64,000 bases of DNA from Toxonevra muliebris (lineage: Eukaryota; Arthropoda; Insecta; Diptera; Pallopteridae). The DNA is taken from the NCBI GenBank assembly GCA_963691655.1, contig OY829327.1, forward strand, positions 63,190,079 through 63,254,078. Reading direction: 5' to 3'. The position numbers were made by a program, and so were the translations under genes. A model generated the notes under the pieces. It was not told where the DNA came from. It saw only the letters and a program-made list of their open reading frames with translations, and did not search any database. Shown here piece after piece: positions 11,635 to 23,090 of this stretch (the stretch's first letter is position 1; each line of letters starts with the position of its first letter).

Positions 11635-13930
11635 TAAGTTGTATTAAAATTGGAGTAGACGAAATGTGCTTTGAAGAATTATCTAAAATTATATTCATTT
11701 TAATGAGCAGCCTTCAACTGCTGCTGATAGAAATTTTTTTTGACAAATTAAATTCTTAATAATAAAATGCTTTCAAAAACTGGCAAACAGTTTTTAAGAA
11801 AGATATTTATTCCATTTAAAATAATTCTGTACATTTTTTCTCCATTCGATAAATTTTTTTGTGAATATTGGTACAAAATAAAATGATTAAGTTGCAACCG
11901 TGCATACAAATACTTAAACACGACGATACACGTTCACATACGACGGAATATATTTTTGCTTTACATCTTCTTTATTTTATTTCTTTTGCAAAAATCATAG
12001 CAATTATTACCACTACGTTCTAATAGGGTTATGTAAGAAATAGGGGATGTTGTGGCTACAATTGCCTGGAATGTCCTTGTGCCCTGGTACCTTGAGCCGT
12101 TCCGATATCTCTTTAGAGATAGTCGGCAGTTAGCGACCACCTTAAGGGAAGTAAATAAATAGCAAGTGATTTTATGGCTGTTTGACTATCTATTAACTAG
12201 TAGTGAAGATGGCTAAAAGCTATTAAATTTACAAAAAGAGTAAATAGGGAAATACTGACGAAATTGAGAAATAGAAAGGCACGTGATTTTCATAAAAAAT
12301 CTAAATAATATTATCAATAACACTGCAAAATGTAATTTCGATAAGCACTTCCTTCGATTATAAATTTAATTCTAAAAATAGGAATGAAAAATTCATGAAC
12401 CCTGTTTCGCCTATCCACCTCTGTTTGTAAATTTAACGAGTCGCATCATCTGGTGTTGGAAAAATTCCAAATAGCATTGCCAAAAAGTTAGGACTATTTT
12501 TTCTAAATTTACAAAGACTCGACTACTCTTTCTATTTCATATTAATTTTTTAACTTTTTAAATTCAATGGTACTAGGACAAACATTTCAAATTGAGAGTT
12601 CCTAACTTTGAAGAGCTTTTACAAAGAATTGCTTCGAAAAAATTGGGAATTTTTTGCCATATAAATTGAAATTAAATTGTGTATTTTTCAGAAATTTAGT
12701 CATCAGAATAATATGTGCACCAATTTCAGCTTGATAGGTTGAAAAGTTCTTAAGAAAGCAACATTCAGAAAAAAATACGTTTAAAGTTTTAAGAAACAAG
12801 AAAATTTTGTATAAACTCCAAAATTTTGGGAGACAATCATAAAATGTTATTCTTTAATTCTAAGTCGTCGTTTTCCATTAACCCATTTTCGTCTGCCGCT
12901 GCCTTTCGCAACACCAGCTTCAAACATTTTTAAAATAGATAAGACTATGCGTATCCCATTTAAGTATATATTTAAATGATAATTGGAACTCTTGGCTTCT
13001 TGTAATTTTATTTTATTTTTTTATTTTTACAATTTTACACCTGTGCTTTTACCTCAATATTTGTGTATTAAAAAGGGTCTAAAAAAATTAATTTTTTAAA
13101 ATGCCACGAAGTTATTAAAATATTTTTTTTATTTTTTTTAACAATCATATTCGTGTTACTAAAATACCGAAATGCAATACTAAAGACCATTGTATTGATT
13201 TTACCGTTTGAAATATTCCCGGTATACCGGTCGTTGCTTTTTCGCAACAGGCTGCCCTTGATAACCTAAACGTTCTAAAATTTCTCAATTGGCTAAAAGA
13301 GATCAGTGGGAACTCAATAGTCGCCACATAAAAAATCATGAAGTTATCACAACGATTTAGATGATTCGTCCATAATGGGTTAAGCATAATCTTCTGGCGT
13401 TTGGTATTCGTATTCATTTTCACAATTGCAGACATAACTTAGTAAACTTTGATTTTCGAATTTTGAATTTCAATTTTATAATTTCAGTCCGTGTTTGCTA
13501 TAAGAAACAAAAAGACAGAAAGACCCAAAAAAGTGTGCCAAAAAAATATTTTTAACAAAATTTTTACCAATTACAGTGACTGGCACAATTACTGGAACAT
13601 TCACCTCGTTTGTAACTACATTTTTTTTCTTTATCAATACAAAGTTACCATTATTGGGAGTGGAAATCATAAGAACTGGGTCACTAGCTAGAACTTTCGA
13701 GAGCTAACGAGTGTTTCGAGTTACTCGACGATCATTTTGATAGATAAGCAAGTCTCAGCCCACTTTTGGACAGAAAAAATTGGTTTCATATTCGAATGAA
13801 CGCCTATGCAAGTGTTTCATTTATTTTTTAGCGAATAAGTATAAAAAAGGTAGTTGTGCGGACATTTGTACATTTTTAAAACTTGCTAGATTTAATCGGT
13901 AATTTCAGCTTATTTTTCTTTTATTCAATA
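11635..13930. other. AT-rich stretch without recognisable gene
   Basis: No frame resembles a known family. A short GC-richer patch at about 12055-12150 stands out from its surroundings but has no identified origin. A minus-strand frame of 96 codons at 13145-13435 shows no motif and is not called. Confidence 0.55.
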
Positions 13931-14492
13931 GTTATTAGCAGGGTTCAGAAAGTACACACACCATACACACAATGTATTGTTGAAAAATAACCAACACAAA
14001 TTTTTATTTCCATATCAATTTTGTGTGTATCCAAATTTTGTTCGGTGTCGTACACGATCGTGTATGTGTATGGTTTTAATATTTGGTTTCGTTCGCATAC
14101 ATCGGTAGTTCACGTATGGTTCGATCAAACAAACACAAACCACACACAGGTCAGTGAACAACAATACTTTACATTCGCGTGTGACTATAAATGAATAAGT
14201 TCTTCGTTCGCGAACGGAAAAATCTGAGACACGCAACAAAAAAATGACTAGAAATGTTTCAATGCGATGAATTCACGTCTAGAAAAAAGAATTCATTTTT
14301 CATTGCGTTCGTTTGTTGTTATGCAGAGCATGGCATACGTAAATTAATGCAAATGCTTACATAGTACAGTAGCGTGACACAGAGGGTCATGTTTCGAACT
14401 TAGTTGAAAAAATAAAAAACTATGCTCACGGAATTTATTTAAAAAACGAAAATAATTTAGTCCAACTTATATAAACAAACGAAAATATTCGC

Positions 14493-14812
14493 TTATTCAC
14501 TGTTTTCTATTTTAAGGGCTGAGCAGTCGAGCAAGTCAAAATTTAATTTTGCTATTAAAATATTAGAAAGAGACTTATTTGAAAGCTTTGATCTTAACTT
14601 GGTCAAGACTGTAGCAAGCGCACTAAATACATATTCTACAGAAACTTGCGTTGCAGGTACAGCAAGTACCACTTCGGCATGCTGAGTTAATTTTAAATTA
14701 TGTTGAGAACAATTTTTCCAATACTCCAATACGTCAATCTCTAATGGTTCTATTTGTATTTCACATAGAGCAAGAAGTTCTGTTTTTATGTGATGGCTTT
14801 GATTCAGAAATA
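14493..14812 (-). pseudogene. hAT transposase C-terminal dimerisation domain fragment
   Basis: The minus-strand frame ends with the characteristic hAT C-terminal block: LAVPATQVSVEYVFSALATV, then TKLRSKLSNKSLSNILIAKL and NFDLL. This region mediates transposase multimerisation in hAT elements. In the family the segment usually reads VPATSxxxERxFS; here the Arg after Glu is Tyr. The frame extends upstream to about 14812, where it is cut by a perfect hairpin (14804-14847). The N-terminal zinc finger and catalytic core are not recognisable in the remaining element, so this is a fragment. Confidence 0.85.
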
Positions 14813-14847
14813 CATCTAATTTAACCTCAAATTAGATGTATTTCTGA
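14804..14847. repeat. Perfect 19-bp hairpin with 6-nt loop
   Basis: The stem TCAGAAATACATCTAATTT pairs without mismatch with 14829-14847 across a loop of AACCTC. It lies at the broken upstream edge of the hAT coding fragment, so it probably arose by a local inverted duplication. Confidence 0.9.
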
Positions 14848-14906
14848 GTTGATTGATGTGCTCTGCTAGTTTAGTGTATACTGAATTTGACGTACTTGAA
14901 GTATTA

Positions 14907-15370
14907 GGGGCCGTTCACATATTACGTAACGCAATTTTGAGGCCCCCCCTCCCCGGGTAACGTAACACATTTCTTCTCGACATTTTAAAGTACTTTATGA
15001 AGTGCGCATCCTTAATATCGCTTATAGAATATTCAAATATTGCTTGCTAATGTTTTTTACATTAATAATTTTCAATTTATAATAATTTATTTATTGAATA
15101 TTTATTCATCGAAGTATAACAAACATAAAGCATGTACAGACATATATTGCAGAATATAATGCTATGAAAAACCAAACGTCTTATTCATATTTCTTGGATC
15201 TTAAAACTTAGTAACAAAACCATAAAGAAAAATTAACTATTCAACGTTTAACAAAAGAAAAATAAGTTGCATAAGAGAACGTTGTGTCCATTTTTCAAAA
15301 ATCGTCTGACCCATAACCACCCCCCCCCCCTCCTGCCCCCTCGCGCGTTACGTAATATGTGAACTGCCCC
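14907..15370. mobile_element. PIF/Harbinger-type MITE, GGGGCCGTTCACATATTACG ends
   Basis: The left end GGGGCCGTTCACATATTACG and the right end CGTAATATGTGAACTGCCCC are inverted repeats, flanked by TTA (14904-14906 and 15371-15373). The 464-bp interior is non-coding with C-rich runs next to both ends. A TTA duplication suits PIF/Harbinger. A truncated relative lies at 30789-30870. Confidence 0.8.
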
Positions 15371-15529
15371 TTATCTGATGAACTTGAGTATTCGCCTTGC
15401 GAAGATGTCGAATGCGATACATAATTAATAATTTCATATGTCTTTAATAAGTGATCCTGAAAAAATCCTGAAATTTTTGGAACTTAAATATGGCTCAGGA
15501 TACCATATGGGACCGCTAGGGATTATTGA

Positions 15530-16276
15530 GTTAAACCAGTTCTTATAACACTTTCACCCAAAAAAACAAAAAAATTTTAAAAAATTTAGTTAGTTGATTT
15601 GCATTATTTATCATAACGACAACAACCATCAGCCATCAGATTGTTTTTGTTTGAAAAAATAGCGTTTAACTGGTGTCAGATTCTACTCGCAAAAATGCTC
15701 TGGAATAGCTGAAATTAATTTATTTAAATAAATATGTAATAATATTAATAAAATCAAAAAAACTGATTCCTTTAAAAAAAGTCAATAAAAAAAGAAACAA
15801 ATTCATTTAAAAATGTATAAGAAAAATATATATTATTTATTATTATTATTAATAAAAAACACGAAATAACATTCTTGTTATGACTAGTTAAAAAATTAAA
15901 TGAACATTCCTGGGTCCGATTTTTTGAGTAGTCATAGTTCACCATCAATACAACAGTTTTAAAAGCTCTCAAAATGGTTTCATCAAATTTCTTGTACATT
16001 TCTCTTGATTTCACAAAATTTGATCAATTTTATAATTTTTTTTGTTCTTTTCAGCTTTTTGGAAAAATATTCTTTACACATTCGATACCTGCAAGTGCTA
16101 CCCTGAAATACAATTACATTTTTATGATAACCAAAACATATTTAAGTCTATTCTGCATATTAATGCAAAAACTGTAAAATTGGGGAATAAACTGAATATT
16201 TGAGGGAAATATGTAAGACTGCATGCCGGCCGAAAACATGTAATTTACAGATAAAACTGTCAATATGGCACCGCTG
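15530..16276 (-). repeat. Dispersed repeat family B, copy in hAT element
   Basis: About 745 bp match 28922-29678 in reverse orientation. Shared landmarks are ATGGTTTCATCAAATTTCTTG, GGTAGCACTTGCAGGTA (reverse) and AGCGTTTAACTGGTG. One end reads CAGCGGTGCCATATTGACAG on the minus strand, hAT-like in its first bases. A frame of 80 codons inside (15772-16014, minus) is partly shared by both copies and could be a relic of a transposase, but no motif confirms this. Confidence 0.75.
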
Positions 16277-16516
16277 TTTGCAACTAATTCAATGAAACTA
16301 TGCCAACAAAAAGCAATCAGACTTTTTCGTTCGCGAACGAAGAACGTATTAATTTTTAGTCACACACGAATGTAAAGTATTGTTGTTCACCGACCTGTGT
16401 GTGGTTTGTGTATGTTCGATAGAACTACCGACGTATGCGAACGAAACCAAATATTAAAACGATACACATACACGATCGTGTATGACACCGAACAAAATTT
16501 TGATACACACAAAATT

Positions 16517-17157
16517 CCCAGCGGTTTTCAGACAAGTGCTTGAAAATTAAGTGCTTAAAAAGTGCTTGCAAGTGCACCATTTCAACCGGAAATTGCAAAT
16601 CAACCATGCGAACAACAAATTTAGTTTTCTTTTAGTAATAAAAACGAGTATTGTTCAGCGAGACGCTACGAAATATTGACTGAGCAAGAAACGAAGCGAG
16701 TTAGTTTCCATGCAACAGCGAAGTAAAGTGGTTGTGAAATTTCACGAAAAGTGTGTGTGTTTTATTTTATTTCTTTTTTGCAATTCTTTATAAAAAATAA
16801 ATAAAAATAATTATATATTATATATATATTGGTTGAAAACAAAAAAAAAAAGTTAAAGAAAAGAATAAAATAAAATAACGCAGTAATGAAAAGTTATGAA
16901 TCGATACTCGATATTTTTTCTCTCTCCTCTCTTTCTCAACTAAAGTAAGCACGAAGCAGCGAATGAATGAGCGGAAGTGCTATCTAACGCATTCATTCTT
17001 GCGCTTGTTTAGCACTAAAATACTGTACTAAACAAGTGCTTGTCTCCTAGGACATGCAATGTCAAAATTTATATGGAACACATGTGCTTGTAGTACACTT
17101 AAGGCTTGCAATCAAGCACTTGTTTAGCCTATTCTAGAACTTCCATTTACCGCTGGG
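16517..17157. mobile_element. 641-bp TIR element, CCCAGCGG ends, inserted in the hAT arm
   Basis: The ends CCCAGCGGTTTTC and TTTACCGCTGGG are inverted repeats. Comparison with the other hAT arm (14010-14040) shows the empty site as ACAAAATTGATATG, so the insertion duplicated only about two bases (TT, 16515-16516 and 17158-17159). Subterminal AAGTGCTTG motifs occur several times on each side in both orientations, like transposase-binding sites. It has no coding frame. The superfamily is not assigned because the short duplication does not fit the common classes. Confidence 0.75.
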
Positions 17158-17265
17158 TTGATATGAAAATAAAAATATATGTTGGTTGCTCTAAACTGTG
17201 TTTGTTTACATTTATGTATGGGATTTTTATTCAGTGTGTGTATTTTTCTGAACCCTGGTTATTAG

Positions 17266-17654
17266 GAATACCGAAAATATTTATATGAGTGAATTATTCC
17301 TTTTTGATAGATCTATAAATTTTGTTAAGACAGTTTTTATGTAAAATGAAAAATGTCTGAAATATATACAATCAAATATGAATTTTGTGCACAAAAACCG
17401 GTTTTTCCAAATTTTGGAGCTCCTTATCCAGTTAACCTGAAATTTTACACAGATTATTTTTTGAATAAAACGAACCGATCGAGGGGGTGCCATCAATAGT
17501 TTTTTCGAAACAAAATTCTCCATATAGCTTAATGGCACCCTAATATATATGTAAAATAAATTCAAAAATCGTTTGTTTACATGTTTTCGTAACAGCGATA
17601 TATGAAATTTAACATGTACAAAAGAATTAAAACAAAATTGACTCAAATAAAAAA
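17266..17654. other. No recognisable gene
   Basis: A minus-strand frame of 121 codons (17281-17646) lacks any motif and is compositionally AT-driven. Part of the stretch (about 17590-17615) is an inverted relative of the 7495-7535 repeat. Confidence 0.5.
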
Positions 17655-18215
17655 TGGTAAAAACTTTGTTTTGAGAAAAACCGGTTCAAAGTTTTGACTA
17701 TCGGTTTTTAACATATAAAATATACTTCATCTTGTTCATGATGGCTGACCGTAATTTGTTAGTTTACAGATTAGTCAGCAATGATTAAGGGGACCAAGGC
17801 ATAGCTAAGCCTTTCTAAACGGCCGAAAGGGAAATCAAAAGCCACCCGACTGTTTTGGCCTGACTGACACTCGGCGCTATAATCGTCTATATTTACAAAA
17901 GCACTCTCCGTTCTCTCAAATTTTTACAAAAAACTTTCTAAATGTAATAGCCACTTATTTAAAAATCGATTTCTCCAAACCAATAAATTGCAGGGCCTGC
18001 TTAAGAAAATATGAAGATTTTAAGACCCAAAATATGAAATATTTCATAAGTTAAACGTTTTACATTACATACAATTTGACAAAAAATATTCTACAGACTT
18101 TAATTACTAAAAGCTGAAGGACTTCAAATTCCCAGCAAAAAACAGCCGATTCCCCGTAGCAATTAAAATTCCCCGCAAATCGGGGAATTCCCCGCAAGTT
18201 GGCATCGCTGATACA
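17655..18215 (+). repeat. Dispersed repeat family C, copy 1
   Basis: It matches 55945-56395 directly, with shared TTTGTTTTGAGAAAAAC, ATCGGTTTT, ATATAAAATATACTTC, AAAAATATTCTACAGAC and the G/C-rich end AATTCCCCGCAAATCGGGG followed by TTGGCATCGCTG. Only the flanks of the unit are conserved; the middle differs. Confidence 0.75.
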
Positions 18216-18385
18216 TACACAAATTCAAAAACAAAAGAGCGAGAGAAGATATAAGCAGAGAACAAAAAGAAACAATAACTAACTTTTTCTTTTCGTTTTT
18301 GCTGGAATCGAAACAAAAAATCGTAGAAACCAGCAACGAGGTGTAACGAGGTTTGACAGCGACGGTTGTCGACACATCCAGCGGA

Positions 18386-18530
18386 CAAAAATGTATGAAT
18401 GGATGAGTTTGACGTGTTCGATAAAACAATTATTTTACATTTCTTTTGGCAAATAACATTCAACATTTACAGTGTTTATATATTCTTTAGATACAAATAT
18501 GTAAATGTTTGGTTGCAGTTTTGCATATTT
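18386..18530 (+). repeat. Dispersed repeat family A, copy 2 (partial)
   Basis: It is a direct match to 5765-5885, beginning at GTATGAATGGATG and running through ACATTTCTTTTGGCAAATAA. The 5' half of the family is missing. Confidence 0.8.
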
Positions 18531-18783
18531 CATATAAGTACTTTTGAATCTTTTTCTACTGATTTCATGAATTGTTATTTCTATTATCAACATTTTACCA
18601 AAATGTATGTAAATAAGTATATTTAGGTAAAATGTTGAAATATTTTAGGTGAATATATTTAGCTAAAATGTTGAAACTTTTCATATTTAATATTTCATAT
18701 ACTTATAAATAAATTATCCTCCTTGTACATTTTGTTACATTCATACCAACAAATCTTTGTTTTACTTACTTGTTTGTTTACAT

Positions 18784-19632
18784 CAGGGCCGTAGCCAGAA
18801 ATTTTTTTCGGGGGGGGAGGGGGTGTTTCATTCGAAGAAAATATTCATTAATAATTTTTATCAAACTGATTTTTAAATACAATAAAATAAATCGATGATA
18901 CATTTGATGGACTCTATAAAATTAAAATTTTAGGAAAAATTTTCCGATTTTTTTAATCTTAACCTTAATAAAATGGCCAAAAGTGACAAAATAACAGAAT
19001 AATCAAATTAAATTTTTTGAAATAAATATTATTCAATGTGCATTCAAATGCATTTTTTTTTAGCTCATTGACTTCCCACTACTGATGATGTACCCAACCT
19101 CAAAAAAATTACCAAAAATAGTAGAGGCTCATTTTTTTCAAATGATCATCATTGGGAATTTAAGCCATTATCAATGATAAGGAATGAGGTTGAGATCTTT
19201 CGTGGTGCTCTGACCAATAATGCGTTAAAAAATAATTATATTTTAAGATTGCCTCCTAAACTGCATGGTTTTTGCTAATAAGATGGAGTTTTTGCGAAAG
19301 AACTTTTCACGTTGAACACGAATCTGAGGTCAAAAACTTCCCATCACGTTACGTTTTAGGAAAAAAAATGGGGTTCAAGCAAGTTTAATTTTACATGGAT
19401 CCAATAATTTTTTCTATTTTTTATTAATTTTTAAACTTTTCAAACTGATTCAGGACGAAACTTTAAATCAAAAACAGTTACTGACCTAGAAAAACTATGA
19501 ATGCAGGAGTGCTCAGTATCAACTTCTCTTTTTGAATCCGTAGTCAAACCTCATGTCGAAGAAAACAAATCGCATTTGATCGCATAGTGTAAGTAAGATT
19601 TCAAACCTATTTTTTTTTATATTTGACTTTTT
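18784..19632 (+). mobile_element. hAT-type MITE (CAGGGCCGTA family), copy 1, 3' truncated
   Basis: It starts CAGGGCCGTAGCCAGAAATT and is collinear with the complete copy at 32506-33411 and with 57752-58383. The right TIR (TACGGCCTTG) is absent, and similarity ends near 19632. The copy is non-coding, with a G-run near 18811-18823. Confidence 0.85.
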
Positions 19633-20137
19633 AGAAAAAAAAACCGATGGAAATAAAAAATATCGTTAAATAGATTTTATTTTGACTTTTTTTTCCATCC
19701 ATTGGCAATTAATCTCAAAAATTAGAATAAAGTTCCCACCTTTCAGGGGGAATAAGAAGAAGTGATGTGCCGCTGTCAAACCATCGGTATTGCACCTCGT
19801 TGCTGGTTTCTACGTTTCTTTGTTTCAATTTCAACAAGAGCATGCAATATGAAATTGATAGATGAATAGTTCACTTAAGTCGCTACCAATTTTACCTCTA
19901 TCCATAAGCGTCCCACGCTTTTAGTTTTAAATCATGCAAATAATTTCAGACCTACAAAAATTCATGATTACATATTTTCAAGGCAATCTATATGGGGTTA
20001 TGAATCTGTATGGTGTTATAAATATGTATGGGGCAAGAAGAAATTATTTTATACTTTTTAGTCCGTTTTAAAAACGTGGTTATTAAAATATTTTTTTTAT
20101 TTAAATTATTTTTACTCTACCGACTGAACTTATATGC

Positions 20138-20545
20138 CATGACTGACGAGCGTTGTTCTATCAAAAAGTTGACTGACTAAATTTTTTATGTTTTATTATT
20201 GATAAACTACTTAAAAAATTTTGATTCAGATTTTAGAAAACCGTTGCAAAAAAATTTTTTCCATTCAAACTTGGAGCCTGACTGACGAGCCCCGTTCTAA
20301 CGAAAATCTGACTGACTTCCGGAATTATGTTTTTTATTGAATACATAACCTGTATATAAAGTTTGAGCCTATAGAAAACCTTTTCACTTACCTTGTATTT
20401 TCGACATGTTTGAAAGCTCACCTGTGCCACCTGTTCTAACCAAAATCTGACTGACCAGAGTATGTTCATGTATTTCACTAATATAACAACATATGGTATT
20501 ACAAAACTAGCTTTTAGAAAGTCAGAGACTTTTTTTGTCATGGGC
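20138..20545. repeat. Degenerate tandem repeat, about 143 bp unit, three copies
   Basis: Units begin near 20138, 20278 and 20422. Each holds a GTTCTAACGAAAATCTGACTG-like core followed by an AT-rich half. The minus-strand frame across it (20233-20541) is not credible as a protein. It directly follows the truncated Jockey element. Confidence 0.65.
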
Positions 20546-20552
20546 TCCCTGT

Positions 20553-20932
20553 CTATAAGGTCTTAAAGAAGGATACGTAGTCTTCTTTTTTGATGTTGTG
20601 TTTTGGAGGACAGTAGACAGAGCATATCACCAATGGACGTGCCCACTCTTCCACTACTATGTTGGTTGACTGAAATGCTTGTGTGGAATATGACTCCAGT
20701 AAAGAATGTCTGATATTGCTTTTAATTTTTATAGTTGAACCGCCATGAGCTGCACCATCCGGATGTATGGTGTAGTAGCAGCTATATTTTGGAATTTTGA
20801 AATAGCTTTTATTTGTAAAATGTGTTTCTGACACTAATAGTACCATATATCGATTTGATGAGTGTAAAGGAAGGATTTAACTTCAAGAGTGTGTTGTTAT
20901 AGGCCGTTAGCATTCCATATAACTATTTTAAT
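20553..20932 (-). pseudogene. Jockey-type ORF2: APE endonuclease N-terminus
   Basis: Translation begins with IVIWNANGL, the conserved start of APE-type endonucleases, then SFLYTHQIDI and VSETHFTNK (the family's catalytic Glu motif). It continues with GGSTIKIKSNI, where family members read GGxAIxIK, and ends near VICSVYCPP. The enzyme would nick target DNA for target-primed reverse transcription. A stop and a frame change lie in the first 30 codons, and everything after about 125 residues is lost. Confidence 0.85.
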
Positions 20933-22037
20933 TGCGTCATCATTTCTCGCATTTCCTGTATTAAATGTGTGTTGTCGGTATTAGCATTTCCTGTTTTCTC
21001 TGTTTTCTTACTATTTGCCAGTGTCATAGCGTAAGTGAGACCTCCAACATCTACAGTTGTGGCAGGTTTTTCTAGGGAAACATTTTTGTAGTGTACAGGC
21101 TGAGATTTTTCTCTTAACGGTGGTTATTTCATTTTGCGTAAATTTTGATAGACTAGGCACCCTTTATAGTTTGCTGGATGATTCCCATCACAATTTGTGC
21201 ATTTTACATCACCACTTCGGTCTATTCGAGGGCAATTAATGGATAAGTGTTCGCCTGCACATTTAATACGTATTGGTTTGCGACGATAGTATGCTTTTGT
21301 ATAACCAAAGTGTTGGCAGTTTACACACTGTGGAATGCCGCGTTTTGGGCGAGGGGGTTCGAATGGAATACTGTGGAGAAGAGCCTTAACGTCATAAATT
21401 TCTTTGTTATTTGATTGAATTTGTAGCTCTATAACATTGATAGAGGTTTCTTTGAGTCCCTGTGCTTCATATTCCACATATTCTTTGCAACATGATCCAA
21501 ATCTAGTAAAGCTGCTTTTATGTCTTCGACATTTATAGAATGATGCATATTTTTCATCTTGTAGGTATAGAATTCATTTCCCTTAGCTTCAAGTGCATTT
21601 ACAGTGGAGCTGTAGACTTCTGGCGATTGTAATTGGATTTTAATTTGATCCCTAGAGAGAACTTTTAGCTCGAACTTACCACATGCTTGTTCTTTTAGTA
21701 GGGTAATAAGAGGTTGGACATTTTCGACACTATCAACAAATATAGGTGGTGGCTTAACAGGTTTTTCTACAGGGAGAGGAAAAGGTGGTTCTTCCTGATC
21801 TAGTGCAGAAAACCTATTGGTAGAGGGGACTTCATTACTATTTTACCAATAATTAGTTAATTAAGTTTGCTTCTGCGTTTTTGGTGAGCCAGGAGGGCTA
21901 TCACGTTTTCGGTTTTGCCTTACTTCATTCCATTTTTCCATCCTGCCTTGGTCAATATTGGCAGCAGCTTCTTCTTCCGCATTACTTGCTTTGTTACGAT
22001 CATCAGTTTCAATTGCAGCTTTCGGTAAATTTTCCAT
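20923..22037 (-). pseudogene. Jockey-type ORF1: zinc-knuckle gag-like protein
   Basis: The frame starts at 22037 and ends at a TAG at 20923-20925, with internal stops (near 21855 and 21124) and frame changes. A basic region with RMEKWNEVRQNRKR is followed by a Jockey-type middle domain (PPPIFVDSVENVQPLITLL), then three zinc knuckles. The third (CTNCDGNHPANYKGC) is intact. The first has lost its His and last Cys, and the second its first Cys. The protein would have packaged element RNA. It is inactive here. Confidence 0.85.
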
Positions 22038-22404
22038 AGAAAGTTTATACTCACTCAGTGACTTTGAACGTATTCGGTCTTACTTCAGTTTTGATGTTTC
22101 AGGATGAAGATCTTTGTTTGCTATATTTTCTCTATTAGATGGTATTTTATATAGTAGTGCATTGTTGCTGTGACAGCTGTTTGCTTTAGAGATAAAATGT
22201 TGCGCGGGAAATTACTTCTTTTATTTCTCGGGCTGATTAAATTAATTAAATTTACTTTAAAATATAAAAAAACTTTGGATGTTTTTGTTAAAGAAAAAGC
22301 GTTTAAGTGTCCAAGTTTCAAGCCGCGAATATAACTCAAGTCTCAATTCAAAGGAATACTGGCAGTATTTGGCCTTGACGGAGAGCCGCTCGAATAGCAG
22401 CCAG

Positions 22405-22616
22405 TCTCACAAGAACTGTAAAAAGAAATGTAAAATAATTGTTCTATCAAACACCGCGAACCCACCCATTCATACCTTTTTGTCCGATGGCCCGGTTGCC
22501 AATCGTTGCGTTCGCTTCATCGGTATGGCAACTCATAAATGGTTTCTAGCTTTTTACATTCCAAAAAGCTTAAGAGCGAAATGGGACCTCTTTGTAATCT
22601 ATACTCTTTGGTCGGA
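22405..22616 (-). repeat. Dispersed repeat family A, copy 3
   Basis: It is the reverse complement of 5641-5860, including CATTCATACC, CGCTTCATCGGTATGGC and TTTGTAATCTATACTCTT. It lies just upstream of the Jockey ORF1 on the minus strand. Confidence 0.8.
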
Positions 22617-23060
22617 TCGATGATGTATGTAAGTTGGATCAGCAAAATTTATAGCAAATTATCTTTAATTTGAGGTTTATTTAGATGCAAAAGGTAAATT
22701 TGGTGTTTAAGGAAAATATTTATAAAAAAAATGTATGTATATATGCGTAAATACATACACACACATACATACAAATTGTTGTCCAAATCTATGTATTTTC
22801 CTTATGTAATCTTATACCGCCCTTAGTGAAATTTGGTGTAGAGATGCATTTGTATGTATGTCAAGTTGTGGGCTATAAAATTCGACCGTATCTCAAAGTG
22901 AGCGTGGCATTTTCGCAAAAATCCAATATCTTCGAATATTATATCGACCTAAATTAATAAAATTTAATATGGAGACTTACTTCTTCTCTTTACAATCTAT
23001 ACTCTTTGCAACCTACAATTGTATTGTGATACTTCCACGAGCAACATTCGTCCATTCATT
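22617..23060. other. No recognisable gene
   Basis: The stretch is AT-rich with a loose (ACAT)n-like patch near 22747-22772. The motif ATCTATACTCTTTG recurs near 22994, a short echo of family A. Confidence 0.5.
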
Positions 23061-23090
23061 GTTCCAACATTACGGTAATCAGTATTCGAA

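Larger units (their letters stand above)
13939..17257 (-). mobile_element. hAT transposon with nested insertions
   Basis: The ends are CAGGGTTCAGAAAGTACACA and, inverted, CAGGGTTCAGAAAAATACACA. They are flanked by an exact 8-bp duplication GTTATTAG (13931-13938 and 17258-17265), the hAT signature. The subterminal arms (13939-14260 and 16325-16516 plus 17160-17257) are inverted copies, with shared CACGATCGTGTATG and TTCGTTCGCGAACG. A hAT transposase C-terminus lies at 14493-14812. Further sequences sit inside: a MITE (14907-15370), a repeat B copy (15530-16276) and a CCCAGCGG-ended element (16517-17157). Confidence 0.85.
18322..19814. repeat. Inverted repeat arms around a MITE
   Basis: The left arm (18322-18363, CGTAGAAACCAGCAACGAGG then TTTGACAGC) and the right arm (19770-19814, GCTGTCAAACC then CCTCGTTGCTGGTTTCTACG) are reverse complements with a small insertion. 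A family A copy and a hAT-type MITE lie between them. The right arm also flanks the truncated 3' side of the MITE. Confidence 0.65.
20553..22037 (-). mobile_element. Jockey-like non-LTR retrotransposon, 3' truncated
   Basis: A minus-strand ORF1 (gag-like) is followed by the N-terminal endonuclease part of ORF2. The reverse transcriptase, 3' UTR and poly(A) are missing, because the element stops at about 20553 against a tandem repeat. Truncation at the 3' side is unusual for a LINE, which normally loses its 5' end, so a later deletion or insertion is likely. The order ORF1, then overlapping ORF2 starting with an IVIWNANGL-like motif, is typical of the Jockey clade. Confidence 0.85.

Noticed and set aside
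13145..13435. 96-codon minus-strand frame
   Set aside because: No recognisable motif, no splice context and no similarity to the other elements here.
17281..17646. 121-codon minus-strand frame
   Set aside because: Composition is AT-driven (Phe, Lys, Ile, Tyr) and no motif is seen; part overlaps a dispersed repeat.
18107..18466. Overlapping minus-strand frames of 119 and 88 codons
   Set aside because: They lie within repeat families C and A, two frames overlap on the same strand and neither has a recognisable motif.
20233..20541. 102-codon minus-strand frame after the Jockey fragment
   Set aside because: It lies across a three-unit tandem repeat and shows no RT motif.
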